Of a stretch of DNA of 64,000 bases, positions 10,470-59,700 are shown piece by piece. Each line of letters starts with the position of its first letter. Positions within the stretch are counted from its first letter, which is position 1. A model generated the notes under the pieces. It saw nothing but the letters and a program-made list of their open reading frames with translations, was not told the origin of the DNA and made no database searches. Position numbers and translations under genes: made by a program. Source of the DNA: Cristatella mucedo (lineage: Eukaryota > Bryozoa > Phylactolaemata > Cristatellidae); contig WPIO01000090.1 in the NCBI GenBank assembly GCA_009760855.2, positions 434,001 through 498,000 of the forward strand. The letters run 5' to 3'.

Positions 10470-11030
10470 AACTCAGTGGCCACGGTGACAGCCCATAGTC
10501 TCAAGGATAAAAATACTCGCAATATTCTGGCTCTCACTTGCAGTTATGTTCCCTACTAAAATGATCTTGCAGATTGAAGTCCTAGAGGCCGATTACCCGA
10601 TCTATATGCCATTTTCCTGAGTTCCAATACATCTTGAAATTATCTGTCGATTCTTTCTGGAAAAACACTGTCCACGTGTTCATGCACGCCTTTAGCCACA
10701 ATAAGCCATTGCCAGGATAACCTCTTCTTGCACGTGTTCTTTAGCAAGACTTGTTTCATAGCATACTAGTTTCTGCTGGCTAGGTTGTCAAAGCAAAATA
10801 TACTGGGTGTACTACAGTTCTGCCATTAGTTATTCAGCAGCTGGTTGCAATGAGCCATAGTAAACATTTGGTTATTTTAGGGAGCTACTAAAATGGCCAC
10901 TTTAAAACGCTCCTAACTTTACTGTATTTGGATTCCAAATGGCGGCAAAGCGATCTGACATAATTCGTTGACTCTACAGCGACATAAGTTAATGCTGCAC
11001 TAAGCGAATTGGAATTGAAAGCCCATTAAA
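10470..11030 (+). repeat. Dispersed repeat, copy 2 (partner at 4.83-5.47 kb)
   Basis: Same order of landmarks as the 4.8-kb copy, including CATAGTCTCAAGGATA and the TTTAGCAAGA segment, without that copy's internal 75-base duplication. It has no ORF or terminal structure by which to name the family. Confidence 0.4.
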
Positions 11031-12589
11031 ATCTATTGTGTGTGCATCTCATTTACAGAAAACAGTAGCCTTATTTCAAAGGATTTACACTGTGAAGCCT
11101 TCAATTCCTGGCTTTTAAGCTTAAGTAAAAATTTTCAGGTATTGAACACGTATATCTTTCAGCTTTAACAATTTTGGTTCAGCTCTCTAACATAAATAAA
11201 AGATACATCTGAGTGCTTTACATATGCAACAGGGTCAAAGCTTACGATCTGAATCACTAACTGCGAGTTTTTGCCTATTATGTCTGTTTATCCTATCCAG
11301 CCATATATGGTGCTTTAATTTCTTGTACTAGAAGCAACTACGTGAATAATGCTGTCTTTTCTTCAAAACCCTAATGGCTCATCTAACCTACCTTGTTGTT
11401 GCTTAAGAATAACACTGTTTGTTGTTTTTACTTATTACTGCATGCTACCCAGATCATCATTGACCGGGCTTTAATAAAGCAGCCTTAAAAATTATGACTC
11501 AGTTGTCGATTTATTTTGGGGTTTCCAACCAATATTTATTCCGCCCAGTTAGTGTCCTAACTTGTTTTTAGCAGCACTGGTCTGGAGAAGCCGAAGGCAA
11601 AACGAAGAAGTCTAAATCGTATTCTTTTTACGGAAACCAACAGCTCTTGTATTTCTGCACCGTATCAAACATGCCATAATCAATGAGTATTTGGAAGATC
11701 AACGTGAGAATTTTTTTAATAAAATGCATGTCCACGAAGATTTTACCACAATATACTACTTGTCTCACTTGCTTTATGTCTCCACCCTAAATATTTCTTC
11801 ACCGTCGGTATGCATCCCTCCTGGTTTTGTCACCATCTCTTTGTCTTTCTCTCTCTCTCTCTCTCTCTCGCTTCGTCTCTCTCCTCGCCTTGCTTTCTCC
11901 TTGTATTATCATCATGGCTCAGCTGAGCGTATCTAGCCCTAAGTAAATGGTAAGATCAGGAAATTCATACATTATTTACTGCATGCGATTTCTTTCCAGA
12001 ACGAAAACAATGTATTTCCATGCAAGAACGACTAAAGAAGCAACAAATTAGTTATTTTTGAATTTTAAGGATTTATTTTTTTCCACTGCGTTGAGGCAAA
12101 TCTATTTTCGAATAAAGAGCCCTGTGTATTGCTAATGGTACAGGTAGGCATTTAGTTTTAAAAAAGAGTTTTGATATCTTTCTTTTGATAATTAGGCTCA
12201 GAGAAAAGTTTCTACTCTGAATAAAAAGGCCCCCTACCGCAAGAATCTTCCGAACTCTGCTGAACAGCTTAATTCTTTCATTCTCGTCCCCAGAAAGCAA
12301 GCAAAACGAGTTTCTTTTCCGTTGCTGAATTCATTACCAAAAATTGAAGTTCTCAATAACATCTTATAGGCTCGCCGATACAAAACAGACCTGTTTAAAG
12401 CTTATCTGTTAGCTGTTTACCCTAATATGTAAAAAAAGCTATGCAGCAATGGACGTCTGAGCGCTTGAAGCTTGGAGCCGTTACTGCCATGCTAGGTGGT
12501 GGTGTTGGATACGCCGGCAGCTAGTAACCTGCATATTAAGTATGATCTTTCGCACCTATCATTGCTTCGCTATGGTCGTTGGAATGCAT
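11031..12589. other. No gene seen; contains a (CT)n run
   Basis: AT-rich. Pure CT dinucleotides occupy 11,846-11,869. The plus-strand frame across the CT run and the minus-strand 75-codon frame at 12,073-12,300 have no recognisable motifs. Confidence 0.5.
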
Positions 12590-12828
12590 TTGATTCGTCC
12601 TTGATGTGCTTATGCGTGCTGACACTGTGCATGCTGCCACTAACCACATTTGCCTGCTGACCCTGTGCATGTCACCCTTAACCATATTATTCATTTCGTT
12701 TGTTTTTCAAGCATTATTTTACTTACCATTCAATTGCATTTCACTTTACAGCAGATGTAAAGCGCCTAGAGAGAGATTGAGTTCTCTGAGGGCGCTTTAT
12801 CAAGTGAATTATTATTATTATAATTATT
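12590..12828 (+). mobile_element. LINE 3' end fragment
   Basis: Plus-strand 3' UTR of the L2-like LINE, containing CTTATGCGTGCTGACACTG, then TAAAGCGCCTAGAGAGAGAT and CTCTGAGGGCGCTTTATC, ending in ATT repeats. Both arms of the terminal hairpin are intact. Only the last 240 bases inserted. Confidence 0.8.
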
Positions 12829-13409
12829 ATGCATTTCTCAATTTAGCTGCTGTTGCTAAGATCCAATACTTGGTCATTAACACGCGGAAAGCGCCCCCGG
12901 ATGGGCCAACTCAGGGGTCTCAGGAGTGCCCTATCGTTCGGTATTCCTGTGTCATCTCGTACCCCACTGCCAATTCATCCTAAAAGCATTGCTGCGTATA
13001 TATGAAACTTAGTGGTCAGAAGGCCTGCTATTACTCCGAAAGCCTACCTTAAAGCTTGTCTTTGAAGTTTTCTTTCCACTTTCATTTTCTGAAAAAGGAT
13101 TGACCTGCCTTCCTTGATCGAAACTTGGTCAAAATCGGTAAACTTCACTGAAATTAACAAAGCAACCCAAGCGGTCTTTTCTTTCTTTAAAAGCCCCAGA
13201 TTGATCACAACTAGAAGTGGAAACACTATTACCAAAAGCGACGTACTGCCATTTCATGCCGTTTACACTTACCTCGAAGCAGTCTTTCGAATCTATAGTA
13301 CTGAGTATAACCGACAACAAGTTACCAATGCTGGCTGTTCTCTATTGTTCAGCAAGTACCAAGTTCTCTATTGCATTTTATGTTTCAGACTTTATTTTGA
13401 TGATGCGTG
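12829..13409. other. Nothing recognised
   Basis: Overlapping frames on both strands (13,044-13,452) show no family motifs, and none continues across a convincing splice pair. Confidence 0.45.
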
Positions 13410-13451
13410 CAAGAGGTGGACTATTCCTCATTATAAGTTATTTCAGTGTTA

Positions 13452-13718
13452 ATAATAAGAATAATAATAATATTGCACTTGATAAAGCGCCCTCAGAGAA
13501 CTTAATCTCTTTCAAGGAGCTTTACATTTGCTGCAAAGTGATATGCAATTGAATAGTAAGTAAAATCATGCTTGGAGAACAAACAAAATGAATAATATGG
13601 TTAGGGGTGACATGCACAGGGTCAGCATGCAAATGTGGTTAGTGGCAGCATGCACAGTGTCAGCACGCATAAGCACAACAAGGACGAATCACAGGGACCC
13701 ACTAAATGCTTTCCTAAT
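13452..13718 (-). mobile_element. LINE 3' end inserted only in duplication copy 1
   Basis: AAT tail, hairpin and 3' UTR of the minus-strand LINE interrupt the duplicated sequence exactly between TTTCAGTGTT and GTTTTGATAACTTAG. Copy 2 at 54,420 has the two sides joined. The insertion therefore followed the duplication, or was lost from copy 2. Confidence 0.8.
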
Positions 13719-14299
13719 GTCGTTTTGATAACTTAGCTGACGCCTTCAGCACTGATTTCGTGCTTTGACTGAGTTGTCTCTTGTCTCCCACTTGCATGGC
13801 TCCACTCATATAAATTGTCACACACTAAACCACATGTATTTTTAAAACGGCTATTTGTAGTCACCCACTATGACCTAGTTCTGCTGATCTCACCAAATGC
13901 AGATCTCAATTTGCCTAAGATGTGTACCCTCTTCCTTCTCATTTCATATGCAAGTCTTGAAACCTTTGAAATCGATGCTGCCCTTGCCAAAAAAAAGATC
14001 GACCTCTGCTGCTCAATTACAAGGATGATTGTAAAGATCTAGATTATCGCCGCTATAGCTTTTCGGTCAAAAAGATAGGCATGATCATGAGTCCATCCCT
14101 AAACATGGCAGCATGCCCCTGGAATGGTGGCCCTTAATTCCATGCAACCCTTCAATGTCTACTTTCAATCAGGTTACTAGTGGCCTCGTCGTGAAGCGTG
14201 TATCCCGATCGGAACAAGCAACTGTACTCTCGTCCCTTCTCTCACTGTTTCGCTTTGCCTACATGTATATCTGCTGCTGCCATGAATAACTAACATCCT

Positions 14300-14620
14300 A
14301 AATGTTCCATTTCAGTCGGGTTGTGTCACATCGTCTTTCAAAAAGGCTTTAGCCAGGTGACTACTCATAAAAGCGACAATAGAAAAGGAGAGCTTAAGCA
14401 ACGTCCACCCAAGCCTATATTCTACGGTTTCAATCAAAGACACTTTAGCGAATGAAACAACAGACCCGCTGAACTCATATCATAAAACTTCCGATCTGCC
14501 AGGTAAGTTCCAGTCTGGTTTAAGAGCTACTAACTCTACAGAAGCTTCGGCTCTGCAGGTCATAGGCTGTGTAACTCGCTTCCACAATTCTTACGCAACG
14601 ACAACAACTCTTCTGCTATC
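14300..14620 (+). mobile_element. Old LINE RT N-terminal fragment within the duplication
   Basis: Translation across broken frames gives FQSGLRATNSTEAS, equivalent to FQSGFRANHSTESA of the intact copy, preceded by remnants of the palm entry. The same fragment is present at 55,040-55,360, so it predates the duplication. Confidence 0.65.
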
Positions 14621-15039
14621 AACGATGGCTCATCCTTTTCAGCAGTCATGAGCTGCTAGTTCCATGCTACTCAGTACTTCGACTACTCTCCTGACTCTGC
14701 TATGCTTACCACTTTCTCTTTGTTACCTTAGACGAAGTCTGTTGGCTACCGAATGGGTACCGAAAGCCGCCCAGGCTGTCAGAGGGCTATACGACACTCT
14801 CATACGTAACACCCACATAGTCTGTATGACTTTGTGGAGTTACAGACGGAGATAAATTACATTACATGTAGCGGCCTATGTAGGAATTTGACATTGGCAA
14901 AAATGCTGTTAAAAAGTAGGTGTGTTGCATAGGCAGGCAGTTACTTCCTTCCTCTCAATCGATACCGAATCGAATATAATTGCACCGGACTAGTGAGGCC
15001 CAGTGAGTATTGGGGGAGCTTTCACCTCCATCTAGTTCT

Positions 15040-15316
15040 CTGCTGTGCATTAGAAGTCCGACGGAAGTTCACTGGCTGAGAAATCGAAGTTGCCGTCAGA
15101 ATCCGGACCAGCGCCTCGTTTCGTTCGTGACGCAGATGCATTGTTATTCACCCGAGCACTAATTGGGAAGAGCTAGATATATCTTGCCTTCTCAGGTCGA
15201 GAAAAACATTGAAGGTTGCATACGAGCAACTGGAGAGATAGTTTGCTGTCAATTGAGGCTAAATTGTCGATCACTCCAAGACTTCTAGGCGAAGAACGTT
15301 TAACTGAGGCTTAAGG
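15040..15316 (+). promoter_or_regulatory. Conserved 5' flank of the kinase gene (candidate promoter and 5' UTR)
   Basis: This block directly upstream of the first ATG is kept in both copies (15,040-15,316 and about 56,825-57,103), including CGTTTCGTTCGTGACGCAGA and the palindrome GATATATC at 15,176-15,183. Position supports a promoter or leader, but conservation may only reflect the recent duplication. The in-frame TGA at 15,305-15,307 fixes the coding start downstream of it. Confidence 0.35.
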
Positions 15317-52831
<37,515 letters not shown>

Positions 52832-53295
52832 GTCGAACGAGGCGAACTGATTGCTAAGGTTAGAGTCTCGTAGTTAGAGCCTTGATGTAAGGTCACTCTT
52901 TTTAAGCACTTTTTTCCAGCCAATGTCTCTGTTGTTTGTAGAAGCGAACACCTCAAAATCACTCGAACAATTTACAGGCGTTTTCTGAAGATTAAATACT
53001 GGTTTGCAACAATTGGAAAACGAAGGCTGACATTCGACTGTTCATGATATCTTCCTGTTGAGCAAACCGTTTTCTCAGTGCGTTTGCCTTCCTCCGTCTA
53101 TCACCATCTACTCTCTCATTGTATTCTCTCTCTGTCTAATAATCTATTTTCTGCGTCGCTGACTACATATGTAGTATACATAGATACGTGCTTATATATG
53201 TCAATATACGCACATGCATTTATATAACTTCTTTCTGTTTCTTTGCCAGGCTCGCATTATCCATCATGACGACTAGAAGTATTGCATATCGATTG

Positions 53296-53301
53296 AATAA
53301 A
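53296..53301 (+). terminator. Candidate polyadenylation signal AATAAA
   Basis: First canonical AATAAA after the kinase stop, giving a 3' UTR of about 480 bases. In AT-rich sequence such hexamers occur by chance. Confidence 0.35.
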
Positions 53302-54119
53302 CTCTTTGTATTAGTGACTGGCTTTCCCTTTTGCAGTCAACTATTTTTGGTCTAGGAAAATGGTGCAGCAACAGGATGAAATATGCTTTGCCGCTACAAT
53401 TGAAAATAATCTGAGCAGAGTGGAACTTAGAATCCTTCATCTAGAATAGTGAAGGTTATGAAATTGATGAAAAGCGGAAGCTTACACGTCGTTCATTGTT
53501 TGAAGACTTTCAGCTTTAAGCCTCCATGAAATAGTAAAGATCAGCGTCAGATACCCACTTAGGTATAGAAAAGTAAACACAAATTCATTTTTCTTTATTA
53601 AAGTGAAGGTGGCAGTGCTTAGCTACTTTAGAAAAACTAGCACCTCAAAATTCTACCCCTTAAATCATTTCTTACTGGTCTGATTCTTCTTCATATTGAT
53701 CACTGAATCCAAATCAAAATAAATCAAATAATTTCTGTTTTTAAATTCCTTTACCATCATAGCTATTGAAATACACTCCAACATTGGATCGCATTAAAAC
53801 CTTGCATTTTTCCTTCTCGTGTTCTCACGAATCAATGTTCTGGAGTACGGACTAAACTAAAGGTTCTTGAAGTCCGAGTAGTTAGGAAGTACGCCTTTAA
53901 ACTCTCAAAGACCTAACAAGGTTGCATTACGGAAAAATGAACCTGAAATCCTACCCTTTACTAATTGCAATTGACTTAGCCGTATCTGCATGAAATGGTT
54001 AAAGTTTGCTCATACGTAATGACACGTTCCAATTCCTAACCAGGTGAATCGCTTCTATCCATTTTCATTATTAGTGCTGGGGTAGAAATTGTTTCCCATA
54101 GGATTGTAAAATTTGCAGA
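53302..54119. other. Between gene 1 and the duplication, nothing recognised
   Basis: No ORF with motifs and no repeat landmarks. Confidence 0.5.
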
Positions 54120-54123
54120 GCAG

Positions 54124-54265
54124 GTTTGGTCCAGTGGTTAAGGTGCTCGCCCCCGACCACGGTCTGGCTGAGGTCGTGGGCTCCAGCCCGGAAGCAGATG
54201 TGAAGCGCCTGAATAGAGAATGAGTTCTGATAGAGCACTATACAAAGGAATTATATATTTTTCAA
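54124..54265 (+). mobile_element. SINE family A, clearest copy
   Basis: TTTGGTCCAGTGGTTAAGG gives a tRNA-type A box, GAGGTCGTGGGCTCCAGCCC the B box, and AAGCGCCTGAATAGAGAATG with the following TTCTGATAGAGCACT repeats the LINE 3' hairpin with a decayed right arm. RNA polymerase III promoter elements plus a LINE-borrowed tail define a tRNA-derived SINE. Confidence 0.85.
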
Positions 54266-55039
54266 GTATTTGATGATATTACTGTAATTTACACAAATAC
54301 TGGCAATCAAAATAGTTGTACTTTAGTTGCCTATTGCTACTCATCTGAGTTTTAAAGTACAGTTGTTCGTGAGGTGTTGTCATAGAAGTGGATTATTCCT
54401 CATTATAAGGTATTTCAGTGTCCGTTGTGATAACTTAGCTTAGGCCGTTAGCACTGATTTCGAGCTTCGACTGAGTTTTCTCTTGTTGCCCACTTGCATG
54501 GCTCCACTCATATAAATTGTCACACACTAAACCAAATGTATTTCTACAACAGCTATTTGTAGTAACCAACTATGACCTGGTTCTGCTGATCTCACTAAAT
54601 TCAGATCTCAATGAGCCTACAATGTGTACCCTCTTCCTCCTCATTTTACATTATATGCTAGTCTTGAAACCTTTGACATTTATGCTGCCCTTGCCAAACA
54701 TCTGATTCACCTCTGCTGCTCAATTCTACTGATGATTGTAAAGATCTATATGATCGCTGCTATAGCTTTTCGGTCAATAAAATAGGCATGATCGTGAGTC
54801 CATCCCTAAACATGGCAGCATCCCGTGGAATGCTGACCCTTAATTGCATGCAACACTTCAATGTCTACTTTCAATCAGGCTACTAGTGACCTCGCCGTGA
54901 AGCTTGTATCCGATCTAAACACGAAACTTTACTCTAGTCCCTACCTTCACTACTTCGCTTCGCCGACATGTATATCTGCTGCCGCCATAAATAACTAACA
55001 TCATAAATATTCCATTTCAGTCGGGTTGTGTCACATTGT

Positions 55040-55360
55040 CTTTCAAAAAGACTTCAGCCAGGTGACTACTCATAAAAGCGACGACAGAAAAAGAGAGCTT
55101 GAGCAACGTCCACCAAAGCCTATCTTTTAAGGTTTCAATTAAAGACACTTTAACGAATGAACAAACAGACTAGATGAACTCATGTAATAAAACTTCCAAT
55201 CTGCCTAGTAATCTCCAGTCTGGTTTAAGAGCTACTAACTCTACAGAAGCTTCGGCTCTGCAGGTCATAGGCTGTGGAACTCGCTTCCACAATTCTTATG
55301 CAACGACAACAACTCTCCTGCTGGCAACTATGGCTCATCCTTTTCAGCGGTCATGAGCTG
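55040..55360 (+). mobile_element. Old LINE RT fragment, duplication partner of 14.30-14.62 kb
   Basis: Same FQSGLRATNSTEAS equivalent (reading LQSGLRATNSTEAS) as copy 1, with additional substitutions. Confidence 0.65.
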
Positions 55361-55594
55361 CTAGTTCCATGCTACTCAGTACTTTGACTGCTCTCCTGAC
55401 TCTACCATGCTTCACGCTTTCTCTTTGTTACATTAAACGAATTCTGTTGGCTACCGAATAGGTACCGAAAGCCGCCCAGGCTGTCAGTGGGCTATATAAC
55501 ACTCTCATACGTAACAACCACATAGTCTTTATGACTTTGCAGAGTTACAGACAGAGATACATTACATTACATATAGCGGCCTATGTAGGAATTT

Positions 55595-56300
55595 GGACTT
55601 ACGTCGATTCTCTCCTCTTTACCCTAAATCTTTTCGCTGATTTCTATACTATCAATCATTAAGTCCTTCTCCAGTGCCTCTCATCTCGCCTGAGCATCAA
55701 TGGAACCAACCTTCAAGGCTTCAGGCCCTATCTCACACCACTTCTTCCCAACCTGCACTCGATACCGGTTAAGTAACGAATGAAGTTCAAGGTTTTGTCA
55801 CTCGATTTGAGGTTTTCTTGTTCTTGTATCCAGCCTACCAATTAAATCTACTTCTCCACCAGGTTAGCTGTCGTACCACATGGTTTTCGAGATCTAATTG
55901 TTTACCTATACCTCGTTCGAACCTCAAATCCTTTGAAGACAGAGCCTTTCTTTTGTCGGTAAGCTCTCAAAGCCTGGAACCCAAATCCGACTTGAGTTAA
56001 TACATGCCCTGAATTGACCTACTTTTTTAAGAAACTAAAAGGCATCAATATGTCACAGAATTTAGTGAGTCAATGAGATTTATCCTTTGGGTCCATCCGA
56101 TCAGTTCAGTCACTGTGCTGGCTTCCAGTGACATAATTAGCATGATGGCTTGAGCACGTGACCCCTAACCTATGCTACGTTTATTGCAGTTGGTCATCCT
56201 GCGAGTAACTATTAGACTGTGCTTCCCTTGCAGCAAATACCAGGAGCCACGAAAGAGTTCATTCAGAGCGCTAAATCAAATGTATATTTATTATTGTTCT
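55595..56300 (+). mobile_element. LINE copy present only in duplication copy 2
   Basis: Plus-strand palm remnants (TATCAATCATTAAGTCCTTC, GCCTCTCATCTCGCCTGAGC) join directly to the C-terminal region (TTCCCAACCTGCACTCGATACCGGTTAAG) with the middle missing, then the 3' UTR and a decayed hairpin near 56,240. Copy 1 lacks the whole interval. Confidence 0.65.
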
Positions 56301-56675
56301 TCCCCAATCAAACTATCATTTGACACCGCAACAGCGATCTTACCCTTTGCTTCTTGCCAATCGACATCAGTAGGTGTGGCTCTTCAAGTCCTTCGGCTGT
56401 GTATGCCTCTTTCACAATTCTTAGTTTAATATTTATAGTCGTAGGCGACTGACTGTGGTGGTTGATTTCCAGTGGTTCAGAGCTATTTATTTGATGCAAA
56501 TCACTTAATAGACTGCCCTCCGGTGTCAACGATGCTTCATACCTTCGGTTGGAAGTGTGGGATGAAGGTTTTTGATACTGTTTAGGCACTGCATACCGCC
56601 AAGGCTTGGGAGTGGTACCAACAATTATGAAGTTAAAAACACCACCTAGTCTTTGCAGGTCTATCGACTGGCTTG
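56301..56675. other. Copy-2-specific flank, nothing recognised
   Basis: A 133-codon minus-strand frame (56,308-56,709) crosses the boundary into duplicated sequence and has no motif, so it is unlikely to be a gene. Confidence 0.4.
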
Positions 56676-57103
56676 GCGAAAATGCTGTTGAAAAGTGGGT
56701 GTGGTTCATAGGCAGGCAGTTACTTCCTTCCTCTCAATTGATGCCAAAATAAATATCCTTGCACTGGACTAGTGTGGCCCAGTGAGTGTAGGGGAGCATT
56801 CACGTCAATCTAGTTCTCAGATGTGCATTAGAAGTCTGACTGACGTTCAGTGGCTGAGAAATCGAAGGTGTCGTCAGAATTCGGAATAGCGCCTCGTTTC
56901 GTTCGTGACGCAGATGCATTGTTATTTACCCGAGCACTAATTGGGAAGAGCTAGATATATCTTGCCTTCTCAGGTCGAGAAAAACATTGAAGGTTGCATA
57001 CGAGCAATTGGAGAGATAGTTTGCTGTAAGTTGAGGCTACATTTTCGATCACTCCAAGACTTCTAGGCGAAGAACGTTTAACTGAGTCCTAAGGATAGCA
57101 AAA

Positions 57104-57192
57104 ATGGCTATCGGTCTTGAATATGTGAGAAATTTGGAATTATGGTATACATTGTATGACCCAATCGGAGGTGGATCCCATGGCACTGTATG
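57104..57192 (+). CDS. Second kinase gene, exon 1 (partial gene)
   Basis: The duplicate of exon 1 reads MAIGLEYVRNLELWY, then DPIGGGSHGTV, with the same GTGAGT donor (57,193-57,198) and the same phase 2. The frame is intact, the glycine loop unchanged, and the few substitutions leave the reading frame untouched. The first ATG of copy 1 is ATA here, so this ATG is the start. The remaining exons are expected beyond 64,000, since intron 1 of copy 1 is 7.3 kb and this copy has an extra 5.4 kb in it. Whether the second gene is complete cannot be told. Confidence 0.8.
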
Positions 57193-58359
57193 GTGAGTCT
57201 GTTCAATCTGAATCGGGAATTGATGTATCCCACCCTGTTATTGTTAGAGTGGTCACTCATTTATTCCAGTTAAATCGGTTGCTGAATATGCAACGATAAA
57301 TCAGTTCGAAAGGCGGTATTGTTTGAATATACAAATAATATTTACATTGTTATAGCCAAGAAAAACTGTTCAGGAATTTAAATATGGTCAGTAATATTAT
57401 TAGAGCCCTCTGAACATTAAATGAGCACTCTAGTTAACAATATCCTCATATTGCTTAATATACTAAATATAATAAAAATAGGCGTAATTGACCTGATCCT
57501 TTAGAACAAGTTCTTACCTGAAACATCTGGAAAGGTAGAGTCGCTGCATCTGGCTAGCAAAAAATAGTTATTGGTCGAATTAATTAGCCTACAGCCCATA
57601 ATATGCACATAGTAAAATAACTATAATTTTAACACATCAGTTATGATTTGTAAAAACCACCATGTTGTGCCATTTTACCATATATCAAATTTGCACCGCA
57701 CATATTTAAATTGTTATGATAGAATGAAGCAGAAAAGTCGAAGTGGGAGGGGCAAGGAAATAATTTACAGAAGTAATTTGGCTCACGAGTATCTCCACAT
57801 ACGAGTTTTTTGAAAGACCAGCTGGCTGTCGGCTGATTTTCTGCTTCGAGTGGCGAGCTAAAATTCGGCTTAAGAGCCACCTTCAGATACTCAAACACTA
57901 GTTGCAGCAGCTAACTTCATAGCTATTGGTCTCACTTGGTCATGCACTCACGAATCACTTGCAACAGGCTGGCCTCGATGGCATCACTAATGAAAGATCT
58001 AGGCCCATCATTCAATCATTTAGCACCATCTTATAATTTCCAAAAAACCTATAATTGTTATTAAAGTCACTGATTTTCAGGGAACAGCTTTGTTAATTGC
58101 AATTTTGAATGTTGTTACCAGCCATCTTCAAAATGAATCGTTGAGGCAAATAAAGATTGCTGGGCAGATGATACCATAGATAGACCTTGACACCAGTAGA
58201 TAGACACACGATTTTGTGGGTGATTTTTCTCGGAGAAAACATCCTTTTGAATTGGCTGCACATATATAAATGAAAGTAATATTTATTGTCACAATAGTTA
58301 TCATGATATATATATGTGTGCAATGCTATCAGAAAGCTATATAAATCAATCTCTTTTCG

Positions 58360-58860
58360 CGTGTTGTGCTAATGCTTCAAATGTGGCATCATCAAATGGT
58401 TAGTGGGAGCATAATCAACGAAGATATACGAAATGTGATTGGAAATCACACACTGAGTGTGAATGCAAAGATGTTTTGTTAACATGCTTCTTTTGCAAAC
58501 ATAGTCAGGTAAAGGACGAATTACTGGGAATTTAAATGTCAAGTCAGGTGTTATGGTTAACCCACTTCGAAGACAGTCCATGCTCGGAGAGAAATCCACG
58601 GCACGATCTTAAAAGGATTCGCGGTGCCTAGGATGTGCAGCTAAACGGTTAAATCTGGAAAAGCTGGTGATACGTTTCCAAGTCTATTGGGGAAGTAGAT
58701 CCCATTGGTAGCGTAGAACCAACAAATTGATGGACATAGGATGTAAAGAAAAAGACGGTAAGTCTTCTTTCAAATGTGTCCTTTGAAGCGAACATAAAGC
58801 ACCTATAAATTGGCTGCGATCTCTGAGAACGCATTATCAAGTGCACTTTTATTATTATTG
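58360..58860. mobile_element. LINE fragments in opposite orientation
   Basis: 58,360-58,740 carries minus-strand 3' UTR and C-terminal landmarks (ATGGTTAGTGGGAGCATAAT, GGACGAATTACTGGG). 58,741-58,860 carries a plus-strand tail (AAAGCACCTATAAATTGG, GAGAACGCATTATCAAGTGC, ATT repeats). Confidence 0.5.
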
Positions 58861-58939
58861 TTATATAGTTTGGTCAATTAATGTGCCCCAAATTAAGGTT
58901 AACTTTGAGATACATTTTAAACTCACTCCTAGCTGAATC

Positions 58940-59420
58940 ACAATATCATGTTCGATAAACAACAAGAATAGCATGGTTAGGGATGACATGCTCAGGGTAA
59001 GATCCCATGTGTGGTTAGTGGGAACTTGCAGTGTCAGCATGCATAAGCGCAAAAAGAAAGAATCACAGGGACCAGCTAAATGCCGTCATAAATAGGTGTG
59101 TGTTTAAGTTCATTTTAAATGTGGTCAAGTCAGGTGACGTCGTGAGGCAAGCCGATAGAGTATGCGGCGAAAGCTGTGAGACTGGGTCACCGAACAGCTA
59201 ATATATGTTAGCTAGTGCAGGATAACGAAAGTAGGTAACTAATTGTTATATTTCTGAAGGTAATGGACTGTAAGATAGGTGGCCTTAAGGAATGAAAAGT
59301 GATAAAACACGCTTGACAATCACCTGGTTAGTCAAAAAGAAGCCAAACAGTTCACTTGAACACACTGTTATTGATTAATAATGACATAGTCATTCAAATT
59401 GAGAGCCTAAAAGCTAGCTC
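58940..59420 (-). mobile_element. LINE 3' half remnant
   Basis: CATGGTTAGGGATGACATGC, CAGTGTCAGCATGCATAAGC and GACCAGCTAAATGCCGTCATAAATAGG on the minus-strand order, decaying toward 59,420. Confidence 0.65.
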
Positions 59421-59525
59421 TGCTAATTTAGTGACTTCAAAATAACCATGTTTCCAACCAACTCACGAACAACAAGAATCCAAGCGGTTGAGATAGTTTT
59501 GATTTAGTTATAACTATAATGCGTT

Positions 59526-59700
59526 GTGAGCCGTGATGACACACTAGGTAAGGTGGTTGCTTTCACGACTTTGGTCCCAAGGTTGTGGTTTCGATTCCTT
59601 TGGTGGGCGATCCTTTGTCGCCACTGCTAGTGGTGGCGATAGCCTTAAAGGCTCTTCTGTGGCTATAAAAAAGAGGCTGTTTAGTCAGCCAGGATGTATT
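59526..59700 (+). mobile_element. SINE family B copy
   Basis: GTGAGCCGTGATGACACACT, GGTTGTGGTTTCGATTCC (good B box), GGTGGGCGATCC...GTCGCCACTGC and GCTGTTTAGTCAGCCAGG. Confidence 0.8.

Noticed and set aside
13114..13552. Overlapping frames of 111-112 codons as a gene before the duplication
   Set aside because: One runs into the LINE tail and neither has a family motif, so nothing supports coding.
54124..54265. Functional tRNA genes at the A/B-box sequences
   Set aside because: The copies lack a full cloverleaf and continue into SINE bodies and tails. They are tRNA-derived SINEs.
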